5,924 nt of DNA, taken from positions 1-5,924 of the forward strand of contig JAJRSX010000090.1 in the NCBI GenBank assembly GCA_024278555.1, written 5' to 3'. The translations under genes and the position numbers were made by a program. The notes under the pieces were generated by a model. The model did not search any database. It saw nothing but the letters and a program-made list of their open reading frames with translations, and was not told the DNA's origin. Position 1 is the stretch's first letter, and every line of letters starts with the position of its first letter. This DNA comes from a bacterium (lineage in GTDB: Bacteria > CG2-30-53-67 > CG2-30-70-394). This document shows, piece after piece, positions 1-4,509 of this stretch.

Positions 1-561
1 GGCCAGGGCCTGGCGCTCCGCCTCCCGGCGGGCCTCCTCCTGCCGCTGTTGCCGCTCCGCGGCCGCCCGCTGTTGCCGCGCCTCTTCCTCTCGCTGTCGC
101 CTCGCCGCCTCCTCCTTTGCCTTCGCGTGGCGCGCGCGCAGCCGCCGGCGGATGTCCGAGAGGCTCTTCTCCTCCCACCTCTTCTCGTCCACCAGGGCGT
201 GGTCGGGCGCCTTCGGCTTCGGATGGACTACCTTCGGCTTCGGCTTCGGCTTCGGCTTTGGTTTGGGCTTGGGTCTGGGCTTGGGACGCGGTTTCCCCTT
301 GGCCTTCGCCTTCGGGGGCGGCTTCACCACCTTCGGCGGCGCCGGCTTGGCCTTCGGCTTCGGGGCCACCGCCCGCCGCGGCGCGGTGGGGTGGCGCGCC
401 AGCTCCTTTACCAGCTGCACCTCCACCGACGGCGGCACCGGGTGGGATCGGTGGCGGGCGAGGTGGCCGACGGTGAGGACCGCGGCCACCACCACCAGGT
501 GGCCCACCACGCTACGGTGGAGGAAGGGGCCGAGACGGTCTGTGGCGCGGGCTGCCCGCAT
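1..561 (-). CDS. tolA: TolA, N-terminal part (cell envelope energy-transducing protein), cut by window edge
   Basis: The minus strand reads open from an ATG at 561-559 to the window edge, giving 187 residues with no stop. Residues 13-35 form one hydrophobic segment with the SX3H pattern (S17, H21) that TolA uses to contact TolQ/TolR in the inner membrane. Residues 61-118 are Pro/Lys-rich, including an unbroken alternating run of Pro with Lys or Arg at 91-110. From about 124 to 187 the chain is Lys/Arg/Glu/Gln/Ala-rich and looks like the start of TolA's long periplasmic helix. The C-terminal domain that meets TolB/Pal lies outside the window. The ATG is 10 nt after the tolR stop, with a GGAG/AGGT stretch over the tolR stop as ribosome site, so it is the third gene of tolQRA. 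The Pro/Lys run is more typical of TonB, so a TonB-like transducer is the alternative; TolQ/TolR neighbours favour TolA. The family call is inferred from layout and context. Confidence 0.82.
   Translation of the reverse strand, partial: MRAARATDRLGPFLHRSVVGHLVVVAAVLTVGHLARHRSHPVPPSVEVQLVKELARHPTAPRRAVAPKPKAKPAPPKVVKPPPKAKAKGKPRPKPRPKPKPKPKPKPKPKVVHPKPKAPDHALVDEKRWEEKSLSDIRRRLRARHAKAKEEAARRQREEEARQQRAAAERQQRQEEARREAERQALA
232..291. repeat. In-frame hexanucleotide repeat encoding a Lys-Pro run in tolA
   Basis: On the plus strand CTTCGG occurs four times back to back (232-255), followed by about five decayed hexamers (CTTTGG, TTTGGG, CTTGGG, TCTGGG, CTTGGG) up to 285 and a last divergent one to 291. 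Read on the minus strand each unit is one Pro-Lys or Pro-Arg pair of TolA. The exact units lie at the downstream end of the run in coding direction and the decayed ones upstream, as expected if the run grew by slippage. Unit loss or gain keeps the reading frame and changes only the length of the periplasmic spacer. Confidence 0.8.
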
Positions 562-571
562 GGCGGCGGAC

Positions 572-988
572 CTACTCCGCCTCCACCGGGCGGGTAACCA
601 TCCCGAGGTGGTCGACCCCCGCCTCCTGGAGGGAGGCCATGACCCGGGCGACGACGCCGTAGGGGACCTTGCGGTCGGCGCGCAGGAGGACCTCCCGTTT
701 GCGGCTCTCGCGCGCCCGGAAGATCGCCTCCACCTTGGCGCCGAGCTGGTCAACGGCGACCACGTGGTCTTCGATGTGGACCTGGCCGGCCTGGTTGATG
801 GTCACCGTGAGGGGCTCCTTCGCCTGCTTGATCGGCGTCGAGGCGGTCTCCGGCAGCTCCACGTCGACCCCCTGGGAGAGCATCGGGCTGGTGACCATGA
901 AGATGATGAGCAGCACCAGCATCACGTCCACCAGGGGGGTGACGTTGATATTGGCGATGGGGGCGCGGCCCGCCCTACGGTGCAACAT
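572..988 (-). CDS. tolR: TolR, proton-channel subunit of the Tol-Pal system (ExbD/TolR family)
   Basis: 138 residues, close to the usual TolR length of about 140. A short cytoplasmic N-terminus leads into one membrane helix (about 15-37). It carries the family signature TPLVDVMLVLLIIFM, where D21 corresponds to the essential proton-binding Asp of TolR/ExbD (D23 in E. coli TolR). The rest (about 40-138) is the periplasmic domain, with the expected motif near DRKVPYGVVARVM. TolR sits with TolQ in the inner membrane and couples proton flow to movement of TolA. Its ATG lies inside the tolQ 3' end (14-nt overlap) and no strong Shine-Dalgarno is visible, so it probably relies on translational coupling to tolQ. 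ExbD is the alternative name in TonB systems; the following TolA-like gene and TolQ-like partner favour TolR. Confidence 0.92.
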   Translation of the reverse strand: MLHRRAGRAPIANINVTPLVDVMLVLLIIFMVTSPMLSQGVDVELPETASTPIKQAKEPLTVTINQAGQVHIEDHVVAVDQLGAKVEAIFRARESRKREVLLRADRKVPYGVVARVMASLQEAGVDHLGMVTRPVEAE

Positions 989-1769
989 CTTGTGCGTCGC
1001 TCACGAAGTGGCGCCGGACGATGTTCAGGAGCTCGGCGTGGAAGTTGTCCATCTCGGCGGTGAGGGTGTCGATCTTGCTGTTGAAGTAGTTGTAGGCGAT
1101 CACCGCGGGGATCGCCGCGGCCAGGCCGGCGGCGGTGGCCACCAGGGCCTCGGAGATCCCCGGCGCGACCACCGCGAGGGTGGCGTTGCCACGCGCGCCG
1201 ATCTCACGGAAGGCGTCCATGATCCCCCAGACGGTCCCGAAGAGGCCGACAAAGGGGGCGGTGGAGCCGGTGGTGGCGAGGAAGGTGAGGTAGCGGCGCA
1301 GGCGGCTGATCTCCTCGTTGGTGGCGCGGCTCAGGGCGCGGCCGATGTTCTCCACCCCGCCGAGGTCGGTGGTCATCTCACTCGGCGCCTCCGCCTCGGC
1401 GGCGACCGCGTGGTCAGCGCCGCGCTGGGAGAGGCGGACGAGCTCACCGTAGCCAGCACTGAAGAGCTCCGCCAGGGGCGCCCCGTCGAGCTTGCGGGCC
1501 GTCTCGAAGATCGAGCCGAGTCGCTCGGTCTTCCAGAAGATCTCCAGGAAGGTGCGCGAGCCGCGGCGGGCGCGGCGTACCACCTGCCATTTGAGGGCGA
1601 TGATCGCCCACGACACCACGGAAAAGAAGACGAGCAGGAGCAGGACCGCCTGCACCATCGGCCCCGAGTGGACGACCAGGGCGAGGACCGACCGGCTCTG
1701 GGCACGGCTCGCCAAGGCCCACGCGGGGTGGGGCAGGAGGAGGAGAGCGAGGAGGAGGGGAATGCCCAC
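975..1769 (-). CDS. tolQ: TolQ, MotA/TolQ/ExbB-family proton channel protein
   Basis: 264 residues from a GTG start. Membrane helices are visible at about 38-59, 163-183 and 198-226, with the cytoplasmic loop between the first two, as in TolQ. The segment GLFGTVWGIMDAF (175-187) and the following VAPGISEALVATAAGLAAAIPAVIAYN (201-227) are the family's most conserved region and closely resemble E. coli TolQ. The protein is about 34 residues longer than E. coli TolQ (230). The excess is N-terminal: residues 3-20 are hydrophobic and end in Ala-Leu-Ala, like a signal peptide. No Shine-Dalgarno precedes the GTG; alternative starts are a TTG at 1715 and an ATG at 1658, but the ATG would cut into the region aligning with TolQ's N-terminus. 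First gene of tolQRA; no ybgC upstream, where many gammaproteobacteria have it. Identity is secure, the start is not. Confidence 0.92.
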   Translation of the reverse strand: MGIPLLLALLLLPHPAWALASRAQSRSVLALVVHSGPMVQAVLLLLVFFSVVSWAIIALKWQVVRRARRGSRTFLEIFWKTERLGSIFETARKLDGAPLAELFSAGYGELVRLSQRGADHAVAAEAEAPSEMTTDLGGVENIGRALSRATNEEISRLRRYLTFLATTGSTAPFVGLFGTVWGIMDAFREIGARGNATLAVVAPGISEALVATAAGLAAAIPAVIAYNYFNSKIDTLTAEMDNFHAELLNIVRRHFVSDAQDVAP

Positions 1770-1816
1770 GGCGAAGAGGAGAGGGGCGCAGCCGGGGAGA
1801 GGCAGGTGGGAGGACG

Positions 1817-1846
1817 ATAGTGGGGAGAGGCGGCTGGGGAAGTCAA
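1817..1846 (-). promoter_or_regulatory. Possible sigma70 promoter for tolQRA
   Basis: On the minus strand TTGACT (1846-1841) is followed after 18 bp by CACTAT (1822-1817). The -35 box matches consensus at five of six positions, the -10 box at three of six. Transcription would start near 1810, leaving about 40 nt before the tolQ GTG. It faces away from the tRNA. The -10 box is weak, so this is a candidate only. Confidence 0.4.
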
Positions 1847-1856
1847 CGACGCCGCC

Positions 1857-1886
1857 TTGACCTCCACGGCGCGATACCGGTAGCGT
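1857..1886 (+). promoter_or_regulatory. Possible promoter for the tRNA gene
   Basis: TTGACC (1857-1862) followed after 18 bp by TAGCGT (1881-1886), then a C-rich stretch where the discriminator would lie. Transcription would start near 1893 with about 37 nt of leader before the mature tRNA. GC-rich discriminators are usual for stable-RNA promoters. The -10 box is poor (three of six), so confidence is low. The arrangement is divergent from the candidate tolQ promoter. Confidence 0.35.
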
Positions 1887-1929
1887 CCGCTCCCCTCTGA
1901 GGCTGCCCGGCCTCTGTCGGGGCCCGTGA

Positions 1930-2006
1930 GGCGGTGTAGCTCAGCTGGTTAGAGCATGCGGCTCATATCCGCAGTGTCCGGGGTTCAAGTCCCTGCACCG
2001 CCACCA
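1930..2006 (+). tRNA. tRNA with anticodon CAU, probably elongator tRNA-Met
   Basis: A full 77-nt cloverleaf including an encoded CCA end. Acceptor stem GGCGGTG (1930-1936) pairs with CACCGCC (1996-2002); D stem GCTC (1939-1942) pairs with GAGC (1952-1955). Anticodon stem TGCGG/CCGCA (1957-1961, 1969-1973) encloses the loop CTCATAT, with CAT at 1964-1966. The T arm is CGGGG/CCCTG with loop TTCAAGT, including one G-T pair. Discriminator base A2003, then CCA. The acceptor stem is fully paired and the T stem is not of initiator type, so it is not initiator tRNA. A CAU anticodon could also be the lysidine-modified tRNA-Ile2; the overall look is closer to elongator Met. The minus-strand acyltransferase gene ends inside the 3' part (1985-2006). 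Confidence 0.93.
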
Positions 2007-2926
2007 TCGGCCGCCTCCCTCGCCGCCTCTCGGTGAAGCTCGTCGAGGAGGTCCATCACCCGGTTGACGGTGAACTGTTCGAAGTCGAGCGGCGACCCCG
2101 ATGCCTCCCACAGCCTGCGGCTCGCCACCAGATACTCGGCACAGGCGATCGGTGCACCGACCCGAAAGATGACCCGGTCCTGGACCGGCAGCTCCGCGGC
2201 CATCGGCCCGGCGGTCGCCGGTAGGGGGTTGCCGACCATGGCGATGGGATAGGCGAAGTCGAACGCCTTCAGATAGGAGGTCGTCTCCTTCACCGGCAGA
2301 TTTTCCTGGTCGCCCTTGGGCCGGCCGCCGAGGGGGAAGAGACAGAAGATGTGGCCCTTGCGCTTGAGCTGCGCCATGCGCCGGAAGGCGGCGCGGTTGA
2401 TCGCGGCGGCGGCCCGCTCCTCGGCGAGGCGCGCCTCGCGCTCCGCCTCGCGCTCGTCGTCCCTCGGCCCCGGAAGCTCGCGGCGCGGCACGATGACGAT
2501 GCGGGAGAAGATCTCCGTGTACATCTTCACCAGCTCACTCTCCTCGTTGAGCTTGCGGCCGGCGATGTAGATCAATCGGTCGAGGATCCGGCGGTAACGG
2601 GGCGAGGCGCGCTCGACGAGGTAGAAAAAGCAGGGGACGTCGAAGTTCCCGGCGTGCTCGGAGAGGAAGAGGATCCGCTTGCCCGCGTCGAGCTGCTCCA
2701 GGCAGTGGTCGAGGTGGGCACTCCCCTGGAGGCCGGAGCCGGGGAGGAGGAGCTGCTCCATCAGGTCGAGGATCACCGGCAGGTTCCACCGGTTGCCCGG
2801 CTGGTAGACGTTCTCCTGGGTGATGCGGCGGTCCTTACCCGGGACGTGGTGGGCCCACAGGCGCTTCGTCGTCTGCTCGACGAGCCGCCGTAGCGATGCG
2901 CGGCTAAGGGGTTCTGGAGAGGCCAT
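1985..2926 (-). CDS. Phospholipid/glycerol acyltransferase, resembling soluble glycerol-3-phosphate acyltransferases
   Basis: 313 residues from the ATG at 2926. Residues 91-96 read H-A-G-N-F-D, the H(X)4D catalytic motif of acyltransferases that move fatty acyl groups onto glycerol phosphates. A second block, IAGRKL (121-126), and a third, LFPLGGRPKGD (196-206), follow in the right order. The third block has GGR where most bacterial PlsC enzymes have EGTR; with the long N-terminal part and no clear membrane helix this recalls the soluble plastid/chlamydial GPAT type. Residues 150-172 are charged and may form a helical insert. The exact substrate is inferred only. The frame stays open upstream: alternative starts are ATG 2947, ATG 2986 and GTG 3004, none with a good Shine-Dalgarno; 2926 was chosen because conserved-looking sequence begins soon after it. 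The last seven codons plus stop lie antisense to the tRNA 3' end. Divergent from acpS. Confidence 0.75.
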   Translation of the reverse strand: MASPEPLSRASLRRLVEQTTKRLWAHHVPGKDRRITQENVYQPGNRWNLPVILDLMEQLLLPGSGLQGSAHLDHCLEQLDAGKRILFLSEHAGNFDVPCFFYLVERASPRYRRILDRLIYIAGRKLNEESELVKMYTEIFSRIVIVPRRELPGPRDDEREAEREARLAEERAAAAINRAAFRRMAQLKRKGHIFCLFPLGGRPKGDQENLPVKETTSYLKAFDFAYPIAMVGNPLPATAGPMAAELPVQDRVIFRVGAPIACAEYLVASRRLWEASGSPLDFEQFTVNRVMDLLDELHREAAREAADGGGAGT

Positions 2927-2968
2927 GGAGAGACGACAAGATTGCATCGTGGCCGCAGGCGCGACAAC

Positions 2969-2997
2969 CGGTCCGACGGCGCACATTCCGCGGACCG
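2969..2997. promoter_or_regulatory. Inverted repeat in the acyltransferase-acpS divergent region
   Basis: CGGTCCG (2969-2975) and CGGACCG (2991-2997) are a perfect 7-bp inverted repeat with a 15-bp spacer. It lies between the chosen starts of the two divergent genes, where an operator could control both. If the acyltransferase starts at the upstream GTG the repeat would be inside its coding region. No regulator is encoded nearby, and short repeats arise by chance in GC-rich DNA. Confidence 0.25.
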
Positions 2998-3072
2998 ACG
3001 CCACGGGCGTACGATGGGCGTGGCCGCCAGGCGGGCGGCGACCCGTCCCGGGGTGGCCCGGGGGAGGCGCGG

Positions 3073-3453
3073 ATGGTCCTCGGAATCGGCATCGACCTGT
3101 GTGAGGTGGCGCGGATGCGGCGTGCGGTGGCGCGCTTCGGCGACCGCTTCCTGGAACGGTGTTTCAGCGACCGGGAGCGGGCCGACTGCGTCGCCCGCCG
3201 CGACCCGGCGCCCGGCCTCGCCGCCCGCTGGGCGGCGAAGGAGGCCGCGGCCAAGGCGCTCGGCACCGGCCTCGGCGGCCCGCTGGGGTGGCGCGAGGTG
3301 GAGGTGGTGCGCACCAACAGCGGCCAACCCGAGCTCCACCTCACCGGCGGTGGTGCCGCCTACGTGGCCGGGCGCTGGGGAGAGGTCCGCCTCCACCTCT
3401 CCCTCACCCACGAGCGGGGGATGGCGGCGGCGGTGGTGGTCGTAGAGGGGTGA
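3073..3453 (+). CDS. acpS: Holo-[acyl-carrier-protein] synthase AcpS
   Basis: 126 residues, the normal AcpS length. It transfers the 4'-phosphopantetheine arm of coenzyme A to the serine of acyl carrier protein, turning apo-ACP into the active form for fatty acid synthesis in the cytoplasm. The two family blocks are present: GIGIDLCEVARM (4-15), with the metal-binding Asp at D8, and RWAAKEAAAKALGTGL (52-67), with the metal-binding Glu at E57. The C-terminal strand HLSLTHERGMAAAVVVV matches the family end. The ATG is preceded by GGGAGG (3062-3067) five bases upstream, a strong ribosome site that fixes the start. In many gammaproteobacteria acpS follows pdxJ in the rnc-era-recO cluster; here it stands alone between a divergent acyltransferase and the ars operon. 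No sigma70 promoter is obvious before it. Confidence 0.96.
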   Translation: MVLGIGIDLCEVARMRRAVARFGDRFLERCFSDRERADCVARRDPAPGLAARWAAKEAAAKALGTGLGGPLGWREVEVVRTNSGQPELHLTGGGAAYVAGRWGEVRLHLSLTHERGMAAAVVVVEG

Positions 3454-3533
3454 GGCGGTTGCCGTGGCCGCGGCGGCCGACACGATCTCTCCTCACGCCG
3501 CGTCGGAGGCCATCCCCACAGGCCACCTCCCCC

Positions 3534-3561
3534 CTTCTACTTTCTACCTTCTACCTTCTAC
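3534..3561. repeat. Tandem heptanucleotide repeat, four CTTCTAC units
   Basis: Units at 3534-3540, 3541-3547 (first base T), 3548-3554 and 3555-3561; a further TTTCTAC stands at 3568-3574. The stretch is pyrimidine-rich on the plus strand and clearly less GC-rich than its surroundings. It lies in the spacer between acpS and the ars operon and is not part of a supported gene. It resembles the short tandemly repeated sequences found in intergenic DNA of several bacterial groups. Confidence 0.9.
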
Positions 3562-3583
3562 GCCCCGTTTCTACGGCGAGGTC

Positions 3584-3626
3584 GGTGCGCCGCGCCGCGC
3601 TTGGCGCACCCCACGGAGGCGTGGGG
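3584..3626. other. Two adjacent hairpins upstream of the arsR promoter
   Basis: GGTGCGCC (3584-3591) pairs perfectly with GGCGCACC (3603-3610) over an 11-nt loop. Immediately next, CCCCACG (3609-3615) pairs with CGTGGGG (3620-3626) over a GAGG tetraloop. The two stems share bases 3609-3610, so both cannot be fully formed together. There is no T-tract after either, so neither is a classical intrinsic terminator. They could slow or stop read-through from acpS, or be structural remnants of the same repeat-rich spacer. Confidence 0.5.
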
Positions 3627-3639
3627 CCACCGCCTACGG

Positions 3640-3668
3640 TTGACGACATATCTGGATGAGCATATATT
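3640..3668 (+). promoter_or_regulatory. Strong sigma70-type promoter of arsR-arsC-acr3
   Basis: TTGACG (3640-3645), exactly 17 bp, then TATATT (3663-3668): five of six matches in both boxes with ideal spacing. The AT-rich core stands out in GC-rich surroundings. The expected transcription start is near 3675, only about 7 nt before the arsR ATG at 3682, so the transcript would be nearly leaderless. The -10 box is at the centre of the dyad described at 3646-3685. Confidence 0.85.
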
Positions 3669-3685
3669 TGCTGTTTCAGATATGT
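3646..3685. promoter_or_regulatory. Probable ArsR operator: 40-bp dyad centred on the -10 box
   Basis: Outer arms ACATATCTG (3646-3654) and CAGATATGT (3677-3685) are a perfect 9-bp inverted repeat. An inner element AGCATATATTTGCT (3659-3672) is a palindrome at 12 of 14 positions with the same centre, 3665.5. The dyad spans the promoter spacer, the -10 box, the transcription start and the arsR start codon. ArsR/SmtB repressors are known to bind AT-rich inverted repeats over their own promoters, so bound ArsR would block RNA polymerase here and release on arsenite. Which of the two nested palindromes is contacted cannot be told. Confidence 0.75.
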
Positions 3686-4032
3686 CTCCCACCGACCTCC
3701 TCCCGCTGCTGGCCGACCCGACCCGCCTGCGCTGCGTGGCGCTCCTCGCCGTCGAGGGAGAGTTGTGCGTCTGCGAGCTCACCGCCGCCCTAGCGGTGGC
3801 GCAGCCGAAGGTGTCCCGCCACCTCGCCCTGCTCCGCGACGCGGCGGTGGTGGCGGACCGGCGCGACGGGCGGTGGATCCACTACCGCCTCCACCCGGCG
3901 CTGCCCGGGTGGGCGCGGCGGGTGGTCGACGAGATCGCCGCCGCCACCAGCGAGGAGTCGTCCTTCGCGGACGACCGCGCCCGCCTTGCCGCGATGGCCG
4001 GCCGGCCCACGCGCCTCTGCTGTCCCGCCTGA
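3682..4032 (+). CDS. arsR: ArsR, arsenite-responsive transcriptional repressor
   Basis: 116 residues from the ATG at 3682, the usual ArsR size. A winged helix-turn-helix is visible: LLPLLADPTRLRCVALL (7-23), then ELCVCELTAAL (27-37), the recognition helix region AQPKVSRHLALLRDA (40-54), and the wing DRRDGRWIHYRL (59-70). Cys29 and Cys31 in ELCVCEL match the arsenite-binding CXC of E. coli ArsR; the third E. coli ligand (CVCDLC) is Thr here, while a Cys113-Cys114 pair sits at the C-terminus and may supply a ligand. It binds the operator and is released by As(III)/Sb(III). An in-frame TTG at 3601 would lengthen it by 27 residues, but that puts the promoter inside the gene, so the ATG is preferred. 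No Shine-Dalgarno precedes it, in line with a nearly leaderless message. First gene of the ars operon; arsC follows after 30 nt. Confidence 0.94.
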   Translation: MSPTDLLPLLADPTRLRCVALLAVEGELCVCELTAALAVAQPKVSRHLALLRDAAVVADRRDGRWIHYRLHPALPGWARRVVDEIAAATSEESSFADDRARLAAMAGRPTRLCCPA

Positions 4033-4062
4033 ACGCCCCCCTCGCCACACTGGAAGCGACCC

Positions 4063-4509
4063 ATGGCCGACCCCCTGCGCATCCTCTTTCTCTGTACCGG
4101 CAATAGCTGCCGCTCGCAGATGGCCGAGGGGTGGGCACGCCACCTCGGCGGCGACCGGGTCGAGGTCGCCTCGGCGGGGATCGAGACCCACGGCCTCAAC
4201 CCGCGGGCGGTGGCGGTGATGGCCGAGGCGGGGGTGGACATCGCCCCCCACCACTCCACCCGCCTCACCCCGGCGATGGTGGCCGACGCCGACCTGGTGG
4301 TCACCGTCTGCGGCCACGCGGACGCCCACTGCCCCGCCCTACCCCCGGAGGTGGAGAAGCGCCACTGGCCCCTGGACGACCCGGCCCGGGCGACCGGCGA
4401 CGAGGCCACCCTGATGGCCACCTTCCGCGCCAGCCGCGATGCCATCCGCGCGCGGGTGGAGGCGCTCTTGACGGAGCTCGACCCGACCCATGGAGTCGGT
4501 AATGAGTAG
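4063..4509 (+). CDS. arsC: ArsC, arsenate reductase of the thioredoxin-linked (LMW-phosphatase fold) type
   Basis: 148 residues. The P-loop C11-T-G-N-S-C-R17-S (CX5R) binds arsenate and C11 is the nucleophile. The pair C83 and C90 (CX6C in TVCGHADAHC) matches the relay cysteines C82/C89 of S. aureus ArsC, and WPLDDP (102-107) carries the catalytic Asp-Pro. These place it in the thioredoxin-dependent class, not the glutaredoxin class of E. coli plasmid R773. It reduces arsenate to arsenite in the cytoplasm, passing the disulfide from C11/C83 to C83/C90 and then to thioredoxin. GGAAG (4052-4056), six bases upstream of the ATG, is the ribosome site. It lies between arsR and acr3, whose start overlaps its end, so reduction and export are produced together. 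A plain low-molecular-weight tyrosine phosphatase is excluded by the relay cysteines and context. Confidence 0.96.
   Translation: MADPLRILFLCTGNSCRSQMAEGWARHLGGDRVEVASAGIETHGLNPRAVAVMAEAGVDIAPHHSTRLTPAMVADADLVVTVCGHADAHCPALPPEVEKRHWPLDDPARATGDEATLMATFRASRDAIRARVEALLTELDPTHGVGNE
4492..4495 (+). promoter_or_regulatory. Ribosome binding site deciding the acr3 start
   Basis: GGAG at 4492-4495 is six bases before the ATG at 4502. The upstream in-frame ATG at 4490 overlaps this GGAG and has no purine-rich site of its own. This supports 4502 as the start, with an 8-nt overlap of the arsC stop and probable translational coupling. Confidence 0.6.

Noticed and set aside
49-1063. Plus-strand open frames opposite tolA and tolR, one with a Gly-Phe repeat
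   Set aside because: The Gly-Phe and Leu-Arg repeats are the antisense reading of the tolA Pro-Lys codons; the minus-strand frame gives a coherent membrane helix, rod and coiled coil.
669-1820. Long plus-strand open frame opposite tolR and tolQ
   Set aside because: It is a low-complexity Gly/Glu/Asp/Arg-rich shadow of tolQR, which are unmistakable on the minus strand.
2773-3483. Minus-strand open frame opposite acpS extending into the acyltransferase start
   Set aside because: It is opposite a strongly supported acpS with a good ribosome site, and it has no recognisable motif.
3534-3574. CTTCTAC units as a CRISPR array
   Set aside because: The units are 7 bp and directly adjacent with no spacers, and there are no cas genes; it is a simple tandem repeat.
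3601-3681. N-terminal extension of ArsR from the TTG at 3601
   Set aside because: It would place both promoter boxes and most of the operator inside the coding sequence, and the ArsR family N-terminus matches the ATG at 3682.
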